Shown in pieces: positions 54,602 through 64,000 of a stretch of 64,000 nucleotides of DNA (position 1 is its first letter; every line of letters begins with the position of its first letter). The translations under genes and the position numbers were made by a program. The notes beneath the pieces are model-generated. The model did not search any database, was not told where the DNA came from, and was given only the letters and a program-made list of their open reading frames with translations. Source of the DNA: Kappaphycus alvarezii (taxonomy: Eukaryota > Rhodophyta > Florideophyceae > Gigartinales > Solieriaceae); assembly GCA_002205965.3 (NCBI GenBank), contig NADL03000771.1, positions 744,001-808,000 of the forward strand, written 5' to 3'.

Positions 54602-55693
54602 CTACATTCCACATTTAAGCTCTGAAGCCAACCACTTTCTACGCAGCACAGTAGGTGTGTTATAGATGGAGCTTCCGTTCCAAGGACCATACTGACGTGT
54701 AAGAGAGTGGGATTTAGTCATCATCATTTTTTCATTGAGCGCTGCTGCGTTTTTTCTCTCATGGTCGCGTCGGAGGTGCTCTTCGTGGCGCTCTACATAT
54801 AGACTTTTGCGTTCTTCTTCCCTTTCTATATTACTCTAAAATTCGTCGGCCTCTCGACGACGCGCATCCTCCTCTCTTCGCTGTTCTTCCTGCAAGATTG
54901 ACAACTTCATAACAGCGATGAGATCATTTGATTCTACATTTAGCTCACTGGCCAAGCGACGTTTGCTGACTAATGGCCTTAGTGAGGGGGATGACTCAGG
55001 AAGTGACGTTGGTGTACATTGCAAGGCACTTGGAATTACTGTTGTTGCCTCCGCCGTTTGTGGTGATAGATTAAATGAGCTGTCTAACAATTGTGCACAA
55101 CCTCCTGACGTAGTCAAGTCCATACCGACATATTAATCTGTAATGCCCGTCAGGTCGTCAATATCCTCATCACCGATTACGATGTAAGCGAGTTCTTTCA
55201 TCTTGTGTCTAATCAGTTTCGCTTTATGCACATCTTCGGGCATGAAAGGGTCGCCAGTAGGCATTCGCTTCCGATGAAGAGAGGCAAATTTCCGTTTCAG
55301 GCTGTCGGTAGTGCGGTGCTGATAGAGGAAAAGTTTGTTACGGTCTACAAGCACTGCGTTCCACTCTTCTATGCAAAGCAGTAAAGCAGTTTCGAGCACG
55401 TGCAAAAGTGCGTCTGTTTCCATCTGTGTGAAGCCAGAACCACGGCTGGCCGTTGGCTTCGCGGTGTTCCTTCAGGAAAGGGCTGTGAGATTGTTGAAGC
55501 TTGAAGGAAGAATTTTTAGCAACAACGTAGAAGGAAACGGACCGCCATAACCATGAATTCCACTAGTTTTGGAAGGAGTGGGATGTATGTTTCCATTCAG
55601 TGCAGGCGCTCTTTGCTGTGCGCTTGTGATTGATAGATTGATGCTGCTGGTGACGCTTGGCGTTAGAGTTTGGGTTTGAGATGAACTGGTCAT
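54602..55693 (-). pseudogene. DUF6818-like DNA-binding protein frame with three in-frame stops
   Basis: One minus-strand frame, with no frame change, runs from an ATG at 55693 to a TAG at 54602-54604 (363 codons before the stop). It is interrupted by TGA (55474-55472), TAA (55135-55133) and TAG (54838-54836). Content: a Ser/Thr-rich leader, RGSGFTQMETDALLHVLE, EEWNAVLVDRNKLF, TDSLKRKFASLHRKRMPTGD and AKLIRHKMKEL. This is the SANT-related pattern (a WN.V helix, then a RxxDSLKRKF helix and PTGDP) of DUF6818 proteins known from oomycetes and red algae. Then comes a low-complexity linker and a charged coiled coil (QEEQRREEDARRREADEF, then past the TAG IEREEERKSLYVERHEEH). All three stops are one C-to-T change from CGA, CAA or CAG. 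Family by pattern; a transposon accessory gene is likely. Confidence 0.6.
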
Positions 55694-56636
55694 GATATGG
55701 TAGAGTGACCCTCGAAGAGAAGCAAGTCGAAATCTGGAGCTGATTGGATGTATGCGACATGATTAGAGGAAAAGGGAAAAAAAGGCTCTGCACTGTGGTT
55801 TTGTAAATGGAGTTGTTTGGGTGTTTGAGTGTGGGACACAAGTCGTCTTCGATGCGGCTAACTTTGACTGGACGAGCAGGGTGGCTAATACTCAATTTGC
55901 GGAAAAGTGTCTGTATTAAAATCTATGTTTGTGATTTCAGGAGTCGCCCAATATCATCATCATCTTACTGAGCAGGGGGAAAAGAGGGGGTTAAGAGGCT
56001 ATTTTTTTGAATAGTTTAAGCACTAATTCAAAGTTCGTAACAATTTATCCGCTCCTTCACAGGTGCTGTAATTAAAGACCTAGTACCTGGCTTTTCTTCT
56101 TTATAATGATTATAGGGGATGAAATTGGGTGTTTTAATGATTGAAAAGTAGGTTAGCTTATGTTTCAAAGCGCATCAAATAAATGGTACAAGTGGTCGGC
56201 ATGGGGGAACGTCAATATAAGACAATAAAGTAATGATTGCTGAATGAAGACAAGAAGGGCACTGTGGATCCAATTAATTTCTCTTAGAAGTATTTGCAGT
56301 TACTGGTGATTGATGACTCAACAAGGTCCCTTCATTATTTCGAGCCAGAGAGTCTCTCACCGATTTTCACCTGTATTTTGTCAACTCGCATTCTACCTAG
56401 CGGCCGACTAGTTGCGTTAGTAGTAGTGTTATATCAGTGGAGTAAAGCTTGTCTCCCGACTGGAAACGGGCAGGAGCAGTTCGAACAAATTACCAACAGC
56501 CCTCACCTACCTCTGTGAGTAACATATTTCTACAGGGAGCCTGTGATTCGTCGCAACCCGCCAGACATCGGTACCGGCAGCGACTAACGCCCCGTCTAAG
56601 ACCTAGCACTCTCAACGAGCAGGTCAGCAAGCCGAT
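55694..56636. other. Spacer between the DUF6818-like frame and the next Copia element
   Basis: No gene recognised. The Copia 5' LTR would be expected here but no repeat of it was found downstream of 60.3 kb, so it cannot be delimited. Confidence 0.4.
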
Positions 56637-59600
56637 ATGTCAACCGGAACAGACATATCTAGATTTCGAAAAGGACTACTTACCGTTGCTGAAAAGAATT
56701 CTTTTACCATGTACTGCATTAACTGTCACAATAAGAATGAATGGAAGCATTTTGAATTGTCGGATTATTTTACCCACACACATGGGAAGACTTCACAGCA
56801 TTTGACATTGGTGTTCGTCGGCAGTTGCGTAATTGCTTGCGTGAGAATGGAATTTATGTCCGTAAATGGCGTAATATTTTAATAGCAGACGCCCTTCTAG
56901 AGGCCTTGGGGTAAGAGCTCCATTGGCCATTTGGAGAAAAGCCCACAGATAACGAATATGAAGAAGAGGGACAAGTCACACAGGGAAACGCTCAATCTCA
57001 GAATGAATCCAATAACAGCGCGAGAGTTAAAAACTACAGTAGCCTGCCTACTTTGTTAAAGGCATACCATGGGGATGGGGATCTTTATAGCGGTAAAACT
57101 GAAGACAAAGTAGACAGGAAACACGCCATTTTCATCGAGAGATGGGAGCATACAGGTATCATGGATGAATACAGGTGCCGTGCATTCTCAATCATGCTCA
57201 ATAGGCTTGCTAGACAATTTTATTTTGATTCATTGCGGAGAAGAGGTCGCAGCATTGAGAAACTGGTGAGGCTGACAAAGGGTATGTTTCAGACAGCCGA
57301 GAGAGTAAGGACCCTGTTGAGGGGGTGGGACTCTATGATAATATCAAATGTTATGGCTAAAAACAACGGGAAGTCGGCTGGAAAATGCTTGGAAATTTTA
57401 ATCAACCGCCTACAGGACATCAGATTCTCTCTTCCGATCAAGTACCGCAACGAAACAATTATGCGCAATAAATTGCTGAATGCTGTCAAGGATATCGAAC
57501 AATGAAATATTGCTTAGTTTGAATTGGCCAATACAATTCAGGGCTTAATAGCGGACCTGCATGCCTCGCTAACATCTTATGTCCCACAAATTCATGCAGA
57601 TGGATCGGAAGTAGAGGCACTTGTTGTGAATCGTCGTTATCACACAATTCCTAGAAAGGGTAATCGGAAAAAGACATGTGTTGTATGCGAGAAAGAGGGC
57701 TGAAGGCCGACTAATCACTCTAAGTCAGATCGTATCCGTGCCCTCAAGCAAAAGTAAGCATTTACAGAAATGAGTCGTACATCAAAAGAGAATTATGACA
57801 GTCTAACTAGCTCTGAGTCCGATGAGGAAAAGATTTAAATTGATATTACTGACATTCATGCAAATATTGCGTTATTCAAGTTTAATGAAGATGAAGAAAT
57901 TGGTTCACAGCCAAGACTTGGCGCTGTTGAGGTGCCTGCAGTGCAGGACAATGAAATTATATCAGCTTACGTTGCTCATCGCAAGGAGTTAGATGCTGTA
58001 CATTGCCGCACATCCGATTTCTATAGCCCACTACGATAAAAGGAAAATATATTTTATGGTGTCAGGGTGAACTAGGGGTGTGCCATAGGTAGAACTGGTG
58101 ACACAGTATAGAATGAAGCATACTGTATACATACAGGAACTCACCCGCGTTTCAACTTTACAGAGAACGCTAAAGTCACTGTCGGAAAAGGATCAGCACA
58201 GTCATCTGGTACAGCAAAAAGTGTTTTCCCATTTAGTGTAACACCCATGTAATTTAATATTAATTTTCTCGATGAGTACTTGCTAATATTACTTGGTCTG
58301 GATGATATGGACAGACTCGGACTATACTATAGTAATATTGATGAGAGTATGGTGCACGCCAGATATGGAACTTCCATCAACAATGAGAGAACATTCGGTC
58401 ATGTATTTGTCACCTGGAATCCGATTACAGATTTTCTATACATATATACAGATTTGCGCCGACTACATCGCGGTTTTAGGCACCCTAGTGTAAGTGAGCT
58501 CGCTAACCAATTAAAAGGGGCCGACCTCGACCAATTGGACGAAAAACACCGGAACTCTCTAAACTTGATCACAATGACTTACGGTCCATGCCAAAAATAC
58601 GCCCATAAATCAAGGCGATTCAGGTTTACTATCTGGGACGATGAGACATTTAAACAGAGCATCTATGTGGATATTTTTACAATCTCGCAGAAACCAGTGC
58701 TGAAAGTTTTGGATGAGGCTGCAGGATACCAGGTGGCACACTGATCACCGACAGTTTTAGGTCATCAATTTGCAGAGCCCTGAGGTTTTTTTGGATTGGC
58801 ACGTATTTGGGACCACCAGACTTAATCACATACGATGCCAGGAAACAGTTTATATCAACAGCTTTCCAGACTGAATCTGATCTACTTCATGTTGAGACAA
58901 AACAGATAACGGTTGATTCACCGAACCCACTTAAATTCGTTGAAAGATACCGCGCACAAATCCAAAAGGCATTTAAAATTGTTAAGGATGAGGCCCATGA
59001 CTTAGATGATGAGGCTGCGTTGCAAACAGCCGTCAAGACCATTAATAATTCTTTGGTCCCAATGGGCTGGTCCCTACCCTAATAGTTTATGGTGCATTGC
59101 CACTACTGGATTTGCCCAATGAAAAGCCATCATATGTTATATTTGAAAATACAGCGGCACTTAAGGCAGCAACAACGGAGATGAACACGTATTTGTTCGT
59201 CGTCAAGTGCGAGCCGCTTTAAGTTCCATAAATGGCCCTGAAACATCAGATATCCAATCTGTACCCAATAGCTCACATATAACCGTTTATTGACCGAAAA
59301 AGGACAAATACGAACAGCTCTACGCATATCTTCGGATCGATAGTGAAACTTGTAATGTTTTATTACCACATGGACCCACCAAGTTCATGACCACTGTGGT
59401 TAAACGATTTTAGTGCCACTAAGTGCTGTTGCCGACACAAATAACGGCTTATCTATGGAAGAATTCACTGAAGTCATGACCGATGGAATAAGGAAACAAA
59501 CCATTGAACATGCGCGATTCGGCCCTTACAGGAGAAAGGAAATGGACACGTTGATATATTCTGGTGTCTTCAAACTAGTCTACAAATCAGAGGCAGCTGG

Positions 59601-60343
59601 GAAAGGTATATATGAGAGTTGATTCGTCGACGAAGTTAAGCATGAGGGACTCCCACACGCTTACGAAAAATCACGACTATTTGCACAGGAATTTAATGAT
59701 GACAAAAATGGGCTTTTAACATACGCACCTACAGTTCAACGCGGATCCAAACAACTACTCTTTATGCTGTGCGATATTAATCCAGATGTACTTATTTTCA
59801 CCCGTGATATCTCACAGGCGTATACAAAACTATCTACTGTAATCAAACACAAAATATTTTTCAGACCACCCGTATTACTAGGGTACCCACTTGGTATATT
59901 TCTGCACATTCTAAAACCTTTATATGGAATAAATGAGGCTGGCACCTATTGGTTTAAGACTTATTTTACCCATCATACGAACGTGCTCAAAATGAGGCCA
60001 TCGGTATATGACATGTGCATCATGTTTTACCCATTCATTGCAGATCGAAATAAGAATAGACCCAGGGGGTCAGTTTCCTGCAGATTGATGATACATTGTC
60101 GTGATAACTGCAGACATGACCCTTGTCATGTTTGCAAAGGGAGATGGGTTATGGATAGTTTTCAGCGCATACGGTTCATACAGGAGGGAGGATATGGCGA
60201 GGAGCTTTGAGGAAAAGATTATGGAGGGCGCAGGAAATAGAGATGATGATAGTGAAATGCGCGAAATTAGAATAGAAACAAGACCCAAAATTACCGTTCA
60301 AGGACAAAGAAATACCGTTCTCCATAACTCACACCACACGTGA
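56637..60343 (+). mobile_element. Copia element (gag, zinc knuckle, protease, integrase, RT), broken
   Basis: Gag runs from 56637 to 57505 (FDIGVRRQLRNCLRENGIYV and LPTLLKAYHGDGDLYSGKTE). A zinc-knuckle-like CVVCEKEG..STNHS lies near 57680, with TGA in place of the next codon. Protease, broken by stops, is at about 58030-58310 (FYGVRVN.GCA, ending LLILLGLDDMDRLGLYYS). Integrase: LHRGFRHPSVSELANQLKGA, YGPCQKYAHKSRRFRFT and YVDIFTISQKPVLKVLDEAA (58460-58730), then GPPDLITYDARKQFISTAFQ (58807) and ERYRAQIQKAFKIVKDEAHD with the Glu. RT: ARFGPYRRKEMDTLIYSGVF (59515), CDINPDVLIFTRDISQAYTK (59770-59830) and LKPLYGINEAGTYWFKTYF (59910-59970). No RNase H or LTR was seen. It is closely related in pattern to the elements at 1.6 and 18.4 kb. 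Confidence 0.8.
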
Positions 60344-63300
60344 AACCTAATGTCGAGTCATTTAAAGAGTATAAAAAACTAAAGAAATCGTCCTCGGTAA
60401 ATAGCCATTATTAACAAAATAAAATTTACGGAAGCTAAATTGGAATAACATCAGTACTTTGACATAGAAACAAAGTACAAAGGAAAGTCCTCTAAGCTAT
60501 TTCAACGACTTAAGCTATCTATAGAGGCAACTCTAGCCCCAGATTAAGAAACGCAGGCATGAAAAGGAATGGTGAAAGGAAAGAAGTTGGCCGACAAATA
60601 AAAGGGTGTAAATTTCTCCTTTGATGGAGGAGAATTGAGAAACCGCGCTATCGCCAAGCACATTGAAAATGGACAAGAATGTAATTGTAAGGTTTCTGCA
60701 GGATCTAGTGGGGTAGAGCAGTAACGATAATTCAAAAAATACTACTAAAAAATGACTTCTAGTCCACTTCAATCATTCGCGAGATCAGCATCAAACTCAG
60801 GATCCTCGGCTTCTCAATTCAAATGGATATCCATTTATCCATCGGTCAAAGTCGAACATTTAATATTCATTAAAGTCAAGAGAGAACCACCACTGACTGC
60901 AGAGCACAAAAAGCCCATATTTGGTGGGCCAGAGCTTACCAGAACAAATCAGCTCAAGAATAGGGACGTAATGTGTAGTGTAATGAGTAGAAGTTTAATC
61001 TCGATTAGCCTGACAGCTTTAGACATTATATGACCAACTAAAGGAAGAGTAAAGTTTTTTTATCGTATTCGGGGTTGTAAGTGGAGAATTAATAGTTTGG
61101 GGCTTTTTCCTCTCAACGGTGTTTCAGGCGTGGCAGTTAAATATAGAAGTAAAGACTCTATCAAATAATGCACTACACTAGAGGACTATTTATTGTCCTA
61201 CACAGATGAGCCCATGCATCTTCGCTGGACTTTTGTACACGGTAATGCGACACTGAAAACATCACACGTGTCGTGTGAATAGATTCAAATCAATTTGAGC
61301 CATTTAATTGGGTGGCCAGCGAGATCAATCGAAACGGATAACATCTAAAATGTCCCGTATATCCTTGGGAGGTAATTCTATGCGAACTATAAGCAGTTCT
61401 GCACAGCTGAAGAGATAAAATACAGCGCTGATCGAGTGGTCAAAAGTGGCTCAAATTTGGATCAAAGAGCTTCTTGAGAGCATGCCAAAGCACCGTGCGC
61501 AAGTATTGGAGAGGTAGAGAGCGAAAAAACTACTAATTTGTTTTGAAAGTAAAGATTTTTACTGAGATTAACGATTAATCTGTCTGGTGTTGCATTAATT
61601 TCGTGATTGGAAATGTTTTTGCCATAAACATTTTTCTGTGCGGCCAATACGATTGAATCTTATATTTATCCTTCTTATGGTTGCATAATTCGCCTCTATT
61701 CTAATAAATTTCTTTAAAATATAGCACCCATTCCAGTGGTCGAGGTTCGCCTTGCGAAGCTAGTTATTATACACCGACGGGCGGGGCGTTTGTAGTTCTA
61801 ATGATTTTTACTTTTACATCGTAGAAATCGTAGAAAAAATAAAAATACTTAAACGAGTTATCGTGCGACTAAACTGTAGCACAATGAGACGGTAAAAGAG
61901 CCTTTGTACTCCAGCGAATCCCTGCAAAAACTCTTTCGGTGCAACTTCGCTGATAGAGTACCGAAATTCAATGAAACATGCCTGTGGCTCAGAAGCAGTC
62001 TTAAACTGTATTTCTTGGCGCATAATGCTCTCGATAGTAAACCACGTACGCGACAGCCGTCGCGACTTGTAGTAGATGCTTTAAGGGAGAAGTGAAGACC
62101 CGGATAAATCAGAAGCTGAGTTATGCAATATGGTCGACGTGGTCGGCGTCCATAATGTGTCGTGCCCCGCAACATGCAGAGTTTGGCCACTCTATTCAAA
62201 CCTAATTTATTGAGGTTCTTTTTCCAGTTACTTCAGGTGTCTTCAATGACTTAGCATGTTGCACCCAAGTAAATCATTGATAAAAGCTTATCGTTTGGTA
62301 AAAAACACGTAAGTTTTTAACAGAATTTGGGTCGAAATGCCTCGCTGGTCATTTAATATCCTGGAAATCCCGCACCGTGAATAATTTCTTGGAAATTATT
62401 TCAATAAGTACAAAAAAGCATTTTTTAGCATGAAAACCAGTTCAAAGAAACTTTTTAATAATCTGGATTAAAATTTATTTATCCAGAATTTATTTGTACT
62501 CTTTTTCCTTAAATATACCCTTATCAGTCCATATTTCCTCATTTCTGTGCAAAAACTCCAACTAGACTATCTTATCGTTTTTCGTGTTCTCGCTTCGAAA
62601 AAAACCACACCTCCTTTTTTCATGCCAATAGAACTGATAGTCGTCTATTTGTCTTAATTTAAACGAATATTGTCGCCTTATACCACGGAGTTCCACCATT
62701 GCATTTTTTCGGCCGAGCGTCACCAAGCCCACTGAAATCAATCAAGTTTGAGCTTTTTATTTGGAGCTGGTTAGAGTTTCCCTTTTGATAATGCAGATTA
62801 AAGTTGCTGCTCAGATAACCCTCGTTCGAGAGACCCAGATGGGATACTATAATTGCTTTTAGCGCCCTTTTTGCTATTTGCATAGTTTGGATGTTACTCT
62901 TAACCGCATTATTTATACGAAGACTGATTTTTCGGCACCTGAAATTTGCTTAAGCTAAACAGTTTCTCGAATAGGATATATTGGTTCTGATTACATTTCA
63001 GGATCTTTGATCTGCGAAGCTATTAGAAACTGCGAATGCTTTGTAGTTTGTAGTTCTTGGCCCCATGGTATCTCAATGGTTTTAAATTAAGTACCCGCGG
63101 GCATTTATCTCGTTATTATGTCCAAAAGAGAGGGCAGAAGAGTCTTATGGAATTAAAACGGCTCGCTTAATATCTTATATTGTGGTAGATGTCATACGGC
63201 AAAAAATTGACCACCATTTATCATTTATATATACCACACCAGCAGTTTCTGAAATTCTTCAAAAAGTATTCTGTGCTGCATTTAACTAATTTTGAAAAGT

Positions 63301-64000
63301 GCTGTAAGAATCACTGCTGTAAATCATACATATTGTGATTTCCAGTTTTCAATGCGGTAAGATGTGGAATCATGTCATGAAAGCCATTGCAAATCATTAT
63401 TAATTATTAATGCTGTGGTTGACTATAGAAAGTGTTTTGAAACACATGCCGTTACGTCTCCTTGTTGAATTGCTAGAACGATTTTGCATTCAGATGACAT
63501 GCAATGAAGTGCATAAAATTTAATTCCTACTCACGATGCATTCATCAATGCATTAAATCATAACTAAGCCAGAAGTTGATCGGAAAATCGGAGGACGATA
63601 GAAGCGTTCGTCAGGTGTGGGATACGAAACATTTGAAAGAAATATGCCAGCAGATGGCCTTGTTTCTCGCTGTTCCCGCCCGACCTAGACCCATACTGAA
63701 GCTCCTATCTTACAGTCTGTCCAAGAAATAAATATGGATATAGTGGAGGTTTTCCAGAAAAAAGGGCCCTCCCTTAGGTGTATTTTGGAAAGTAGGGTAT
63801 TTCTGAAATTATAAAATTCCGTATTCCAGATAAAAAGTCATGATCAAAGCACCATGAATCCCAAACTTGTTCTCATCCTTTCTACTAGAGAGGTACTTAA
63901 GGGTTTCAAAATAATCAGTTAGTACCGCAAAAAATTCTTCCTGCAACCGTCTATGCTGAGAAGTTGGCGGGACTGCTAAGTTTTCTCTTCTTAGATTTAG
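60344..64000. other. AT-rich end region, no identified gene
   Basis: Short frames only (for example plus 60752-61033, minus 61858-62199, minus 62659-62883). None contains a recognisable motif. Around 63690-63960 the plus strand reads in one frame, with three stops (63812-63814, 63922-63924 and 63979-63981), as TEAPILQSVQEINMDIVEVF, then ILSTREVLKGFKIIS. It may be a decayed gene fragment. Nothing else is supportable. Confidence 0.4.

Overview
This is a eukaryotic nuclear window, most likely from a red alga (a florideophyte such as Chondrus, by inference). Four things point there. Host genes are compact, and two of the six each carry one recognisable short intron. One gene encodes a plastid-type PH-domain membrane protein whose N-terminus has the phenylalanine-containing start typical of red algal transit peptides. 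Decayed Copia LTR elements dominate. Accessory DNA-binding ORFs (trihelix/Myb-like and DUF6818-like) sit among the transposons. No bacterial operons, rRNA, tRNA or CRISPR array were seen.

Two gene islands lie in a transposon-rich background. Island 1 (26.7-29.8 kb) has a RAD17-type checkpoint clamp loader (+) converging on an OTUD3-like deubiquitinase (-). Island 2 (41.2-47.9 kb) has four tightly packed genes on alternating strands: an ArfGAP with an Arg/Asp-rich middle and a Gly-Met tail (+), the plastid PH protein (-), EXO1 nuclease (+, one intron) and a p24/emp24 cargo receptor (-, one intron). RAD17 and EXO1 both act at damaged DNA. ArfGAP and p24 both act in vesicle traffic.

Everything else that can be identified is mobile-element debris. 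From left to right: a Copia gag with its LTR running off the left edge (0-1.6 kb, -); a 7.5-kb Copia element (1.6-9.1 kb); a two-ORF PIF/Harbinger-like remnant (9.6-11.1 kb); a Ty3/Gypsy element (14.5-16.6 kb, -); a 5'-truncated Copia with a 3' LTR (18.4-21.6 kb); a second Harbinger-like remnant (22.6-25.3 kb); a DDE_Tnp_4 transposase (31.1-32.0 kb); a pogo/Tigger transposase beside a Tc1-type helix-turn-helix fragment (38.0-39.8 kb); a dispersed repeat family (34.5, 49.2, 50.4 and 51.0 kb); a Ty3/Gypsy pol (52.0-54.6 kb); a DUF6818-like reading frame with three in-frame stops (54.6-55.7 kb); and a third Copia element (56.6-60.3 kb). The last 3.6 kb has no recognisable gene.

Each of the six host genes needs at least one single-base frame change to read through, while active-site residues and splice sites are intact. 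This looks more like uncorrected indels in the assembly than loss of function, but the sequence alone cannot settle it. The transposons carry both indels and in-frame stops, so they look truly decayed. I found no convincing new multi-gene system. The best leads are the dispersed repeat family that may encode a recombinase tail, the stop-interrupted DUF6818 frame, and the TACAGTACTGTA-type palindromes concentrated in spacers.
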